Shown here one piece after another: positions 21,679 through 33,291 of a stretch of DNA of 64,000 nt. The position numbers and the translations under genes are program-made. The stretch lies in the NCBI GenBank assembly GCA_947396885.1, contig OX377202.1, positions 26,040,001-26,104,000 on the forward strand, given 5' to 3'. This DNA comes from Heligmosomoides polygyrus polygyrus. Lineage: Eukaryota; Nematoda; Chromadorea; Rhabditida; Heligmosomidae. The notes under the pieces were generated by a model that saw only the letters and a list, made by a program, of their open reading frames with translations, was not told the DNA's origin and ran no database searches. Each line of letters opens with the position of its first letter. Position 1 is the first letter of the stretch.

Positions 21679-21737
21679 GTGCCAAAGAAATAGTGCGTTT
21701 TGATCTTCAGCAATGGTTTCCACGAACACGCAATTAA
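21679..21737 (+). CDS. Possible alternative last exon of DOMON copy A
   Basis: If the GTAATT at 21543 is used as a donor, the acceptor TTTTGTAG ending at 21678 would join in phase and give the tail GAKEIVRFDLQQWFPRTRN and a stop at 21737. Without splicing the protein ends NYTIYLPF at 21571. In copy B the acceptor region reads TTCTGTGGCTG, so this exon would be lost there. RNA data would be needed to choose. Confidence 0.3.
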
Positions 21738-21739
21738 AG

Positions 21740-22830
21740 CGCCCTAAACATGCCAAGATACTTTGCTTCGATCTAGTTCTGGTTTAAAATGAAGCTGCTG
21801 AAACTGAAAAAAGGAGAAGGAACTTCGCTCTACAGAACACTTTGTAGTAGATGTTCTGATGACAAATTACAGACAGCGACGCTCCTCAAAATGCTGGGCA
21901 ATTATAAGTTTTAAGAACGGAGTTGAAAGGTAACATTAGAACACGACAGCTACCTGTTTTAAGCCAACTATATGTTAGTGAAACGACCATGTGTCCCCAC
22001 ATGTCTCTCCAAGTTTTGATTCCAAAAAGAGGACAAAAGCATTGATTCTAGTTTCTCGACTACTATACTCTTTCGACAACATTCTGTAGGTTTTCAGCAA
22101 GGAGTATGAAGTACAAAAGACTACTCGTTGAAAAGAGAAAAAGGATAGTTGTGCTAAAAGCTAAACAAAATAAATTCACGGGGCACTGTAGCCAAGCGTG
22201 AAATGTGATGGTCCATCTATCGGAAAGGTTCGCGTAGCAGTATTCTTTCTCTGGACTACACCTTTTGGCTGAGAACGACAATCACAAATGACATCTTCAC
22301 CAGATGCTGCCCATTCTGACTAGTAATCACTTATCCATAGGCCTCATGAGATCTTTTCGAATTCCGCCTAGTATAGTAGAAGGTCGCTCGTGGCGTTTTC
22401 GAGATTCCTCACAAAATTTAACTTTGAAATTGTCTTCCAAATCAACTTGGTTCATCTCGACACAACCCTCAAGATCAGTTGAAAACAGTATTACTTAGAA
22501 AAGCTGCTGATTCGAGGCCTATGACTGGAAATAGTCCGTGCTTCTGTGAGGCGGCTCATCTGCGCCCATCCAAGGTCATGTAAAAGTTAAAGCACCCCTG
22601 TATGAATGATCTTCGGGTTCATGTCGCGAAGGTGAGCAGCATTGATAGGTGGGAGAGCGATAGCCAATAATAACTAAGAGGAGCCCAGAACGAACACATG
22701 CCAGCCGATCAGGGTACCGTTTGTACAAGACCGCACTGAATGGCGTGCCTATTCAACGCAGTCTGATTTTAGGGGCGTTCCCACCTTCCAATGCTGCTTG
22801 TTTTCGCGACATATAGCCTCCTGGCTGCCT
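21740..22830. other. Intergenic spacer 3' of DOMON copy A
   Basis: Moderately AT-rich, with no recognised protein or repeat family. Short frames such as that at 22304-22498 have no identifiable motif. Confidence 0.4.
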
Positions 22831-22833
22831 GCT

Positions 22834-22935
22834 CACTCGGCAGCGGCAGCTGTGATTAAGCGTAGCGGCATCGATTTGGCGGGAATCCATGCTTCTATGC
22901 TTAACCACGGCTGCCGCTGCCGCCGCTGCCGAGTG
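22834..22935. repeat. GC-rich foldback, 102 bp
   Basis: CACTCGGCAGCGGCAGC and a GTGATTAAGC-like segment are matched in inverse by GCTTAACCACGGCTGCCGC and GCCGCTGCCGAGTG, with a 9-base expansion in the right arm. Compatible with a small foldback element. Confidence 0.65.
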
Positions 22936-23206
22936 TGCCTTTTTCAAACTTTGGATGCCTATTATAAATTGGAGTAATAACGTATGTGAAATATCATGAC
23001 GTTAAATTCGCCTTTCACAAGGGCAGGGTCTTACGACTATGTCTGAACTGGGAAGATGTAGGAAGAAGTTCCATCCTTCATTTAGTGTAAACTGTGTTTC
23101 CTTTCCACTAAGTCCTCAAGCCAAACGACTAGAGGGACCCCAAGTTCACTACGGAGTCGCATCGGAGTCGGTAGTGCTCATTCGTATACCTGCGAAAACG
23201 ACGCTG

Positions 23207-23345
23207 TCAGATGGCTCGGGGCGCAGTAGATAGAGGATCGTCGTGGGATAGCGGTCGAGGGTTGAATTCTCGTGTCTTACAGCATTTTTGCATTTCCACA
23301 GTCGATTGAGATTTGAGAGGTCCCGACGTCAAGTTCAGACATACC
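23207..23345 (+). repeat. tRNA-derived SINE copy
   Basis: ATGGCTCGGGGCGCAGTAG and GAGGGTTGAATTCTC fill the A- and B-box positions. The tail GCATTTTTGCATTTCC, GATTGAGATTTGAGAGG matches the tails at 7540-7600 and 8555-8610. Confidence 0.6.
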
Positions 23346-23489
23346 CTTCAGACTCTTTCCTTGCTGGAGTTCCAAGGGACGGCATTCATCCGGTTTTCAA
23401 GACACCTCAATTTCTAAATGCCTCTAGATGGCATATGACTCGCGTACACAATCGTTGTAAGGTAGTGTGAAAAGATGCTTTCTGAAGCA

Positions 23490-24950
23490 AACATATGTTA
23501 CCGCCCTGCATCTGTCAGAATTTCTCTAACGTCATCACAGATTTGGGCACTCCTCCCAGCAGCACCTATTATCTCCAAATAATGATGTGTTCATAAGAAT
23601 GATAATGTACGTAAAAATCTAAGTATATAGCCTAAAGATCCCATTCTCAGTAGCAAAAAAGGTCCACTTTGAAATCAATGGCACAAAAAATCGCTAACGA
23701 TGGAAATGAATGTAGAGGTGCCTTAAATCGTGAAGTCGAAACTCGTATGCGCATACAATACTGGTGTGAATAGCTGAGCTCGCTATGTATTTCCAACGAA
23801 AGCAATGACTATTGAGAAACCACAAGTACCAGCTTTTGCCAACTGCAAATGGTCGTAATTAGTCAATTAGGATGCGCCCCCTCTACTATATAATACCGCT
23901 CATGTCACGCGGTCAAAAAGGAAGGATTAAAACGGTGTTTGTGAAGGAATAAACCGTCGCAAACTGTTTTTTTTTTTCGTGACGTGAGCGGTACTGGGTG
24001 TTGAAGAAGTCATAGAAGCTTCTCTATATTGCACCCCGGCACGACTCAAAGTTCAAATTGCCTCTATGGTAAAGCTACCAAACCTCTTACTCATCCGGTC
24101 TCAATAAATTGGAACATGTGTTGTCTGGGTCGCACTACCTTTCCATCTGCTGGCCAAAATAAGTCATCGAGTAGGCCACGAACACATTCATATTCCGTAT
24201 CACGATGTACAGCATGCACAGCATGTCTATCGCCCTACCCCACCGCTAAACTGATTAGAGTCATTTTTTCATTTATGCATTACTGTAGCAAGTGTGATGC
24301 ACTCTATAGTTTAACAACAAGCCTTTCAGCACCTCACAAGGCTGGGACAAAAGCGGCTCTAACGTTGTACCTAGCTGGTAATGAACAAAGCTTTTAGATA
24401 CAGAGTTTTCCTTTGCACATTGCCATTTTAGTTCTACATATCGATATCTCTGCCACTAAATTTCAGGAGCAATCTGCTTGAACCATGCAATTTGCACATT
24501 TCTCTAGCCTGCGACAAAACGACAGCGACAGCGACAGTGAATGCCGCTGTCTGAGCACCATATATATCGAGCATTTTGTGTTTTAAGACTGTGTAGACAG
24601 CGAATAAAATGCAGATCACTCAAGGAATCTGAAACTTCGAATTTGTAATTGTGAACTTGGTTTTGTCAATGCTCTATTAACAAAGTGGTCTGTGCATCTT
24701 GTGGGGAATTTTACATTGGAGAAATTGGATTGGCACTTGGAAAGAGGATGAATGAGCATTTAACAGTTCGGTATAGACCTCAATGACACCCACATAATAA
24801 ATTCTCTAAACGACGCATCCTGCACCCTAAGGCGCACATGTGATCCAAATTCCGAGCTGCGGATCGATTCTCCATAGAGATCTAACAGGTTTAGATGAAG
24901 ATTAAGGAAATGCAGGAGATAAAGCAACCTTGAAACCACGAATCATTCGA
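23490..24950 (+). repeat. Downstream flank of DOMON A, conserved after DOMON B
   Basis: Colinear with 59460-60900. Shared landmarks are CTCCCAGCAGCRCCTATT, CAGCTTTTGCCAACTGCAAA, CCACGAACACATTC, CAGCACCTCACAAGGCTGGG and CGGCTCTAACGTTGTACC. It marks the 3' end of the duplicated unit and includes the GIY-YIG fragment below. No host gene was recognised. Confidence 0.75.
24685..24935 (+). pseudogene. GIY-YIG endonuclease-like fragment (retroelement relic)
   Basis: The + strand reads VVCASCGEFYIGEIGLALGK, then RMNEHL, then a stop at about 24786. The C-x-x-C-GEFYIGE...L..R..EHL signature is that of the GIY-YIG-type domain found in Penelope-like and related retroelements. Downstream sequence to about 24935 continues weakly in other frames. 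There is no reverse transcriptase nearby, and the copy in unit 2 (about 60600-60700) is more decayed. Function is lost; the element family is an inference from the motif. Confidence 0.5.
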
Positions 24951-25875
24951 CGGAGGAAATGAAGTACGCTGCAAGACTTGTCAACCTGTAAACGAACGTG
25001 TGGTGGCACCGGCTCACAATGATCGCGATTTGGAGATATGAGATTGCAGTCACAGGTCGCCAATGCACTGGGTGTCCTAAAATTGTAAGCAGTGTTTGAA
25101 AAGTGATAATTTTCCTGACAGTGAAAGTGATCAACAAGCTAAGAGCTCATATGAAAGCGCAGGAAAATAGAAATTTTCTTACCTTTCCTTTCTTTCTGAT
25201 GAGCCGAAAAGCTTGCCTCACGCAAGCTTCCTGGCAATTGCATTTTGCACTCGAATGATTGTGCTTGGTTTGAATACTCCATAAAGCGGCAGTATTGATG
25301 CCTTTGTGCTTTTTTTAGGTTTACAATTTAAAAACATTAAACCTGACGGCAACATGCAATGCGTCCTAAAAAATATAGGTGTTCTTAGAAAACTTCTAAC
25401 ATTGTTGCTAATAAAGTTTTTGAAGGCGTTTGAGGCTCTTGTGAAGGCAGGCCAAATTTTTGCAATGCAGAAATGATCAAAATGTGCCAAGCACTCGTTT
25501 GAGATCTTACATTGATTGGGAAAGAACCGCGTGCACGATTCAATTTTGCGGCAAAGTCTGAGACAGTCTGAGTCAGTCTGTCGGGGACATGTTGCCTTCG
25601 TGAACTAGTTTGCTTTTACTTTTGCCGCCGTGGTCAATGATTCGGAGTGCGGCGCATTTTGCCTTTAGGATAGAAACAAAGGCTGTTCTAGGAAACTATC
25701 GCACTCAGATGCTCATGTGCTAGTCGACAACAGAAATGCTCGGAAACGCTTGCGCCTCATTGAAATGTGTGAAGTGCAATCTTCTTAAACTACGGCATCG
25801 AATAGTTCATCATTATCTCGCTCTTGCTGCTGTTCACCTCCATCTTGTATAACTACGTAACCATTGCCTAATACA
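24950..25875. other. Spacer between duplicated units
   Basis: No recognised coding sequence. Contains AGACAGTCTGAGTCAGTCTGTC near 25560 (a short repeated GTCTGAG motif). This is the approximate junction between unit 1 and unit 2. Confidence 0.4.
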
Positions 25876-25879
25876 GGTG

Positions 25880-27000
25880 CCACATCCAGTTCACGTTCTA
25901 CGTGACCTACTAGGATCCATCAATATCCTAGATCTACGTTTTCTCCAATATCTGTTCCTTTTCCCTTCCTACCCATTTCCATTACCGTTATCTTTTTCTT
26001 TACCACCCGTATCTCCGCTAATGGGATGACCATCTTAAGCTTTTCGACGACTGTTGATCTCGAAAACGAACCGGACTCGTCGACCAATGCAGGGAGGTTG
26101 ATCGTTCAGAGTGAGACAATGGTCTGTTAGAGAAAGGATGAGGTCCCTCTCAGAGCTATAGCTCCGCATTTATTCACCACAATGTGGGCAGATTTGCGAC
26201 TGGTTATCGTGGTCCACTAGGGTCGTGACAGAGTTGTTGTTTTTGTAGGTTAAGTAAAAACCTTCAGAAAGGTAGCCTCTGAGGTCAACCTGTTAAACCG
26301 CAAAATGCTATTGACCTTGTTACTGAATGGCAACGTAGTTAAGATCTTCACCTTTTTACCGAAAAGACTTGAATAAGCACTTTAATACTAATAATACCAT
26401 GCACAAATGCATGTGTAACGTATAACATGTGCAATGTATGAAATGTATAACGCTAGTTTTGGCGATAGCAAAATCAGATCAGGGATTTAAGCTTTTTGTT
26501 ACGAAGCGCCTAAGCCTCGACAGTATTTCTAAACACTTTGCAGCAAGAGCACAAGCAGTTATGCACAAATAAAAATTTCGTACTTTAACTTCAAAAAGTA
26601 ATGATGTGCTTCCCCAAGTCTGCAAGTATTAAGGAACGGCTATTTTCAACCCATACAAATGTAGAGCAATTCAAAACTTGAAAAACTTCAGAACGATTTC
26701 AACGAAAAACATATTTCACCGATTTTCATAGAATAGGTACAGTGGGTAATCCTTATAAATGTCTCGCAAACGAACGGAATCAAGTTTCGGCCTTCAGTTG
26801 CTGTCCTGGAGAAGGAAAATGTTCCACCTTCCTCTGCCCTTCAATACAACTCATAACCGAACAGGCTCTCGCATAAATCAGTTTTGTATAAAGAGATCAT
26901 CCACAAAGAGACGCGTTGAACGTTGTCATGCCTAAAACTACAAAAGTTGCAGGTTCCACTTTTTATCAGCAGGAATCAGGCACCTACGTCTTTGCTTCTA
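25880..27000 (+). repeat. Block P2, second copy of P
   Basis: Colinear with 2625-3830. It shows a single, uninterrupted TTTTTATCAGCAG...CTACGTCTTTGCTTCTACG segment where P1 has the RTE fragment, so it provides the empty site for that insertion. No gene was recognised. Confidence 0.7.
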
Positions 27001-27655
27001 CGAAGTCTTGCTTTCACGTCAAAGACGTCAGGGTAACGTCAGGGTGACGTCAGAGCGCTAGGGTAAAGTCTTCTGAAGTAGAGCGATAAAGAGCAGCGAA
27101 CCAAACATTAAGTCGAACGGAGCTCCGACAGAAGACTGCCTCATCTTCTCCACTTAGCGAAATACTTGTGGTAGGTCCGATACGTTTTTCTCACGGCTGA
27201 TCCAACTGACATTTTAGCTAGGAAAATCCAGCTGCCCGTCATTGTCACCAACGCTTGAATGGCAATAGGCTCCTGGATAACAGTGACGAGACAAAGATAC
27301 GGATGAAGGGGATGATATGATCCGTGTGACAGGTACAGGGACAGATAAGGCGGGCTATCTAGAGAAAGCGCTAGGTTGGACAAACGGAGTCCTCCACGTT
27401 GACGGTGTTTTTCAGTTAACAAGCATTAAATAACACTCGTATTTTTCTAGTCCACAAGCCGAACCTCAGACGTTTTTCCCATCGCTTGCATTAGCTGGAA
27501 GGGAACACGCGGCTAACGCAAGAGAAGGGAAACAAATTAACCGATGATCTACACTTTTGCTTCAGCGTACTTTGTAGTCACATGACAGCTCCGTTCCTGG
27601 TAATCGGGCAGACGCACCGGCTATTTACCACAAAAGCGTACACATGGTAGAGTGA
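27000..27655. other. Spacer, nothing recognised
   Basis: Contains a short GTCAGGGTAACGTCAGGGTGACGTCAG tandem near 27025-27055. A 93-codon minus-strand frame at 27141-27422 has no recognisable domain. Confidence 0.4.
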
Positions 27656-27659
27656 GTAA

Positions 27660-29240
27660 GCAAAGGAAAAAAATTGTAGTCGTTTTTCCTTGAACTCTAG
27701 GCAAAGCTGTTACCAGCGTCTATTAGGCTTACTTTTCGTTGGGATCGCGTTCATCAGAGCCTGAAAGGAAATAAACCTTACACTTAGTGTGACTGTTCGA
27801 CTCCTCAGCCTTACTGGATTTTGTGACCAATTAGGCGCACACAGGATGAAAAGGAGACTGCAATTGACCTCACCTGGAAGCGGTTGCCAGGCGATTGGAA
27901 CAGTACGGCTCGTGAGGGTACCAAAGGAGATCTTACTTTGACTGGAATGCAGGTCGGAGTACAGCTTGAGCTCGCGGTATAGGCACATGCTCTTCCGGTT
28001 GGTTTTTTGAGGGTCAGTACCCTGCAGGGAATTGCTAAGACCACTGGAACCAGATCGAAATAGATGCGTGGCATAGAAGAGTGCAATTGGGGCTGGAGCA
28101 CACTTTTTCGACGCGCCGCACACGAGGGCTGCGTCGGCGTCCACGTGGAGATTCGATCGATGTGCATCGGTTTCTTGTACGCTCGCGGTGACGCCACTGG
28201 CAGGCAAATCGTGGCGCAGTGGCGCCACTGGCGGGCGGATCTTGGCGCAGTGGAGGTGGGGTTGCTGCATGCAAAGGGAGTCGGAGGATTGGTTCTCCTG
28301 CGTTGCAGGATATTCGCATTTCAACTAACTGGTTGAGATTTGAGGGGCTTTGACGACTAAACAATTTTCTGGTGTTTTGTGCGCATACAACTGGGAATGC
28401 GCAGAAACCAGCTGTGCACATTTCGGCGAAGCCATTTTGGTGCGCTCGGAGTCGTCAAATAGAGATATGCGTTCCTCAGTGTTAAGCGCTCGCGCAAGGG
28501 AACCATGCTCCATTCCATGTTTCGTGCTCTATTTCGATTTGGTTTTAGTGACCATAGATCCACTCGTAGCTTGTATCCCATATGCTCAGAGGCTTCCTAC
28601 TCCATGGTTGTGACCCCAAGGACCTTTCCATGGTGGGCGTTGACCCTGTGGCCACCAACTGCAGTGGAAACCCGCGTCCTTTCCTTGCCCTCCAGTTTTT
28701 TAGCTGTCTTCAAAGACTGGTTCCCCCCCCCCACCCACCAACACACATACTCGCGCACCCGGATTCAACCACCTTGCTGTGAACATGCGTTAAAATCTTT
28801 CACCATCCTCTGCATCTGCAATCTCCTCTGCAATGATAACGCGATAAGCAGAAAGAGTCAGGGATGGTTCATTTTAGAAGCACCTCCCTCAACAGTCGTC
28901 TTGCTTTTCGGCGAAAATAAATTCGCAAACAGAGATGACATTCATAGCCGTTATCTTGGTTGTCTTGGTACGTTGGAGATTAGTAATTCATTAGCTCAAT
29001 AGCTAAATCCGTTCGGACACCTCTTAAACAAGTAACTTTTCTGATACGTGCTCCACTTCAAGTACATCTCTTTACGCGCAGGGGCCCAACTGGTGTTATC
29101 TTCAACACCGCAACAGCCCAAAACTAGTTGTTTTGCTCCTGGTTCGGTTCCAGCTTCGGAACAACTCGTTCGCCTGAGTTTGCAGTAGGCCGGAGTGGGC
29201 GAGTTGTCGCGAGTCTGCAGTACCGATACGATTTAATGCT
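27660..29240 (+). repeat. Block Q2, second copy of Q
   Basis: Colinear with Q1, without the 8258-9400 segment found there. Long stretches such as 28035-28500 are nearly identical to 7259-7730. That is a closer match than in most of the duplicated unit and suggests later homogenisation or a younger repeat. Frames on the minus strand overlap a SINE-like copy at 28245-28365 and are not called genes. Confidence 0.7.
28245..28365 (+). repeat. tRNA-derived SINE-like copy in Q2
   Basis: Counterpart of 7465-7605, with the same degenerate head and the GCATTTCAACTAACTGG, TTGAGATTTGAGGGG tail. Confidence 0.55.
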
Positions 29241-29399
29241 TGCTAGGAGCCTCGCTCTATCAGACCGGTGAGCCCATCAAGTGCAAGGCAAGGATGGCGG
29301 CTATTCTTCCTTCGCTGCGCCGCGAGCGGTCGCGTCGCGGACACGTGGCAAACGTGGAAAACGAGGTCAGCGCGGTCAGTCGATGTGGAAGGCGGCCGA

Positions 29400-29760
29400 T
29401 GGTCGGTCGGTGGCTGCTCACTGCTCCGTGGACTCTCCCTGAGCGACGAAAGCAGTGGAAACTGCAGTGGAAATGTGGAAACATGGGTAGTTTGGATGGC
29501 ACACACCCTGGAGTCCCTTCCCTAGCCTGATTCTGCGCTCGAAGAGCGCAGAATCCATTCGCGGACTCTCCCTGAGCGACGAAAGCAGTTCCCACATGGG
29601 CAGTTTGGATGGCACACACCCTGGAGTCCCTTCCCTAGCCTGATTCTGCGCTCGAAGAGCGCAGAATCCATCCGCGGACTCTCCCTGAGCGACGAAAGCA
29701 GTTCCCACAGGGGCAGTTTGGATGGCACACACCCTGGATGCTGCGAGAACCCCAGCTGCG
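29400..29760 (+). repeat. 112/113-bp tandem array, second locus
   Basis: About three units marked by GGATGGCACACACCCTGGAG and CCTGAGCGACGAAAGCAGT. The hairpin arm is GATTCTGCGCTC with GAA loop and GAGCGCAGAATC. Compared with the array at 8690-9112, one stem pair is A-T in place of G-C on both strands, so base pairing is kept. Confidence 0.85.
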
Positions 29761-29769
29761 CACTCCCCC

Positions 29770-30675
29770 TGAGCGCGCACAGCTATGAAGGAAAGATTTC
29801 GCGCTCTGTCGCAAAGATGCGTGAGAATATTGCGGCGGGTGCGTGCGTCCGATGAGCGCTCGCGGCGTAGCGAAGGAAGAATAACCGCGATCCAAGGCAA
29901 GAGCTCCTACAGAGGTTGCTGGGTGACCCTTTCCATTATTCTTTTTTATTCGATGTTCGACGAGAAGTATGTAATTTCGTGCTCGTCAGGTTTTGCAACA
30001 TTGGTGAACGCAACTTTTTAGCTCATTCGTTGGTGCCGGGTTCGTTGATGAAATATGGAGCTGCTTAAGAAAATATTTAGGATGCGTAATTTTTTTCTAC
30101 GACTTAATACACAATTATTATGAACAGAAAGCACAATATTCAATTTTATAATCAACATGAAACAATTCACAGTGTTCGAATTCATAGTTCATAAATAATA
30201 TTTAACAGTTGAAATACGGTATCGAATTCAGAACAGAACAATTGACATCTAGATGAAGTTATAACCGAATAACAGAGAATTCAAAAAGTAGGACTAATCA
30301 TTGAACAGCTACAAGCTGGCGGCTGGAGAGTTAACGAAAACATGCACTTCAGATAAACATAGCTGACCTTTTCGATGAAGCGTCTAAAAATGAAAAATTC
30401 TATGACGCCTAATTTTTTGAAATGACTAACTTAAATGATGAACTTACCACTTATTACGTTGTATAGATAAACGGCAACAGAACATGAAACACGTCGTAAA
30501 ATTATCTCTGTAATAGTATAGTATAATCCTTATAATATAAAATAGCATTTCGTTAAAATAATTTCATATTTACACAAATTCAAAATAGATAAATAATATG
30601 AGAATATTCAGTACCGCTGTACTCAACTCTCTTTAGCAATAAGTTAATTACGCTGCTGCATAGTTATCAAACATC
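29770..30675. other. AT-rich spacer, nothing recognised
   Basis: After about 30040 it is strongly AT-rich with many short direct repeats such as AATAATATTTAAC and ATAATATAAAATAG. Part of it (about 30580-30660) resembles 33040-33110 and 34735-34810. Confidence 0.4.
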
Positions 30676-31004
30676 TGTTCTGGAACAACTTAAGAGGAGG
30701 GTCAGAGAGGCGACCATGAAGTTTCTCAAAGTGACCTAAATATGCTTGTAGGGCGTTGTCTGAGGAGCACCATAGTGGTTCCCAAATTTCCTGCGGAATT
30801 CTGGATAGGTTGAAAAATGCAAAAAACTGTGCTGCTCCAGTGCGGGCCGATAACGCAAAACTGACGCCTGGAATACCCTTGCTCGAAAATATTCCTGCAA
30901 AAGGTTTGGAGCCTCAACCATTGCTAAAATGCGGGATTTGTAAATTCCTAGTAGAAGCGAGAAGACACATTCGCGGGAAACATTCACCAGCAGCGTTTCG
31001 GAGA

Positions 31005-31090
31005 CCAGATGGCCGAGTGGATAGCGCGGCGGACTTGCGGGAGGGTGGTCAAGGGATCGGTTCCGGAGGTGGAGTTTGTGCATTGTTAAT
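31005..31090 (+). repeat. tRNA-like (SINE head) sequence
   Basis: GATGGCCGAGTGGATAGCG resembles a leucine/serine-type A box, and GGGATCGGTTCCGG resembles a B box. No closed cloverleaf could be drawn and no CCA-adjacent terminator is convincing, so it is called a SINE-like relic. Confidence 0.5.
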
Positions 31091-31505
31091 GGTGTTTTTT
31101 TGCAAAATTATCCATTTAGAGTGCAGAGTGCCTCAGCAGGGTTCAGTGTTCACTCTTCAGCCTCCTTTTAACCTCTTGCGGGATGTGGGTCAAGCTAGCC
31201 TTCGTCAACTAGTTATGGCCATTGAACCATGCTTGTCTTGTTGGGTCCCTCGTTAGATGTTACTCATGTGTGACCCCTTTTTGATGTTTTTATTTTTTAT
31301 TAGTTTTAGAAGTGTGTATTCTAGTAACCTTTATTAGTTTTAGAATTGTGTATTCTTGTAGTGAGCATGATCGACTATTAGTTTGATCCATCACCAAAAT
31401 ATGCTAATCGGCTTTCGGATTTTGGTGGAGAGCGCGTTTCTTGTGACTTTTACTAGTTCTACTAATTGTGTCGAAAATTTCGATTTTTTTATCCTTCTTG
31501 CGTTA

Positions 31506-31921
31506 GGCGCCTTTTATACTTGCGCCGCAGCGCGGCGCGGCGTGATGGTCGGCATGGCTATCGATTTTTCGCGCCGCGAGGCGGTGCCGCATCGCTTTTA
31601 TACTCCGCCGCCGCAAAACACCACACTTGACGGAATTTTGGGTTACGGTATTCGGCGAATCGCGCCGATGAGGGGAAGGGCGCGGCGCGGCGCGATGAGC
31701 CGCGGCAGACTCGGCGTGGGGTGGGAGATTTTACCTCCTCGACCAAACTTCTATTGGGAAGGAGGGGGGGGGGGGGGGTCAGGGTGCTGGTCACGAATCT
31801 GACATCGTTTTTTGAAGTTACGGGCGATTGCGGTAGGTTCGGTTGATTAGGGAGCGGCGCGACTGGCCGCACCGCTCCCCAAATTGACGCGCCGCGCCGC
31901 GGCGGGAGTATAAAAGGCGCC
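31506..31921 (+). mobile_element. Harbinger-like MITE, family H copy 2
   Basis: 416 bp, bounded by GGCGCCTTTTATACT and AGTATAAAAGGCGCC, with TTA target duplications at 31503-31505 and 31922-31924. The terminal repeat matches its partner at 21 of 23 bases. An internal CGCTTTTATACTCCGCCGC at about 31589 looks like a third terminal-repeat copy. It shares the ACACCACACTTGACGGAATT and GGTATTCGGCGAATCGCGCC core with copy 1. Confidence 0.8.
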
Positions 31922-32744
31922 TTATTGATCGCATTTCTGCATTTATGTCTGCTCTAAGCTGCTGTAATCTGCTGTTGTACCGAAAACAGATCCCAGATTT
32001 GTGACAAGCACCCCAAACAACTCCCCTCCCTTAACGAGGTTTGAGCAAAAGAAAATTTTAGCCTTCCCTTCTGAGTGAAGAGACCACGAGTGCCTGCATC
32101 GACAATGCCGCCCTTCTCCTTGCGTCCCCATATAGTAGAGAAGAGCCGTCAAGTGAGGCTATTACGAGACACACTTCCAAAACTAATGCAAACCACTATA
32201 AAGGGCTTGCACAATAGAATCACGGATAGAATCAAACGAAGGCTTTCCCCACAAAACAATGGCCAGCAGCGTATCTCTTATTGACGAAGGCTAGCTTGGC
32301 TCACTTTCGCAGGGGGTTAGAAAGAGGTTGAAACGCGAACACTGATTCTTGTTGAGATCAAAATGCACTCTACATTGGTGAAAATGCAAAGAACACCACT
32401 AACAATGCCCAGACCTACTCGGCCCTCCAGTCGCTGGGACGATGGTGGTGAATACCTCCCGTGAATACCTTCTCGCTTTTACTATGAATTTATCATATCC
32501 CGCGTTCCAGCAGCAATTGAAGCTCATAACCTTTTGCGGGATTATTTTTGAGCACGGCTAGGGTATTCCAGGCTCGGTTTTGCGTTATCGGCTCGCACTG
32601 AAGCGGTACAGTTTTTCTTTCAATTTTTAGGCTTGGAAACCACTATGGTGCTCCCCAGACATCGCCCTACAACCGTATTTAGGACGCTTTGAGAAACTGC
32701 GCGGTCACCTCTTTCTCCTTCTTTGTTAGATGTACTCATCAAAG

Positions 32745-33290
32745 TAAACGTAGATACGCTGCTGGTTGAAGCCTTAAAAATGCAAAAAAAATTATAAAAT
32801 TTTACTTTTATTTTTATCAATCTTAATTAATTATTTAAATAACTTTTAATTTAATTTTTGTTTTCTCCAACTAACCCTCTCTTTTGAGAAATAAACTAAC
32901 CACTTATTGAAGAGGTTACGCAAACAGTTGGATTCATCATGAAAACAGAATTTCCCGTCATGTTGCGGTGAAGGAGAGCTGGCTCGGAACAGTTCCGTGG
33001 TGGAAAGTATAAAATTTGTTTAAATTTACATAAGTTCAAAACAAATGCATAATATGAGAAAAGTGCTCGTCACTCACTAATAATAAGGTAATCACGCTGT
33101 TATACAGTTGAGGGAACACGTCCGGATATCCGGAACAACTTTGATAAATTCATTACCTATAAACGTAGATATGCATCAGGCTGACCCCTGAAAGAGGATA
33201 ATTTCTTTTGAGCATATTTTTCTGGAATTAATTTTAGTTGAAACAATATATTTACCAATCACCACCTATATATAAAAGAGTTCGTCCGTC
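32745..33290. other. AT-rich spacer, nothing recognised
   Basis: No coding sequence seen. Part (32935-33110) resembles 34605-34810, with the shared AATTTTCCGTCATGTT and GARCTGGCTCG segments. Confidence 0.4.
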
Positions 33291-33291
33291 A

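Larger units (their letters stand above)
30680..32745. repeat. Inverted repeat pair (about 240-bp arms) around a MITE
   Basis: The arms 30680-30930 and 32510-32745 are inverted copies. GGAGCACCATAGTGGTT on the left pairs with AACCACTATGGTGCTCC on the right. Other shared pieces are GGGCCGATAACGCAAAAC (right arm: GAGCCGATAACGCAAAAC in complement) and AGTTTCTCAAAG. Identity is roughly 80 percent by eye. A third partial copy is near 48250-48340. The interior holds a tRNA-like segment and the H copy. Confidence 0.6.

Noticed and set aside
27141..27422. 93-codon minus-strand frame
   Set aside because: No domain and no conservation in the paralogous unit.
31005..31090. Possible leucine or serine tRNA gene
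   Set aside because: Box-like motifs only; no cloverleaf could be drawn.
31383..31802. 139-codon + strand frame
   Set aside because: Overlaps the MITE-like H copy and a G run; the frame is created by the element.
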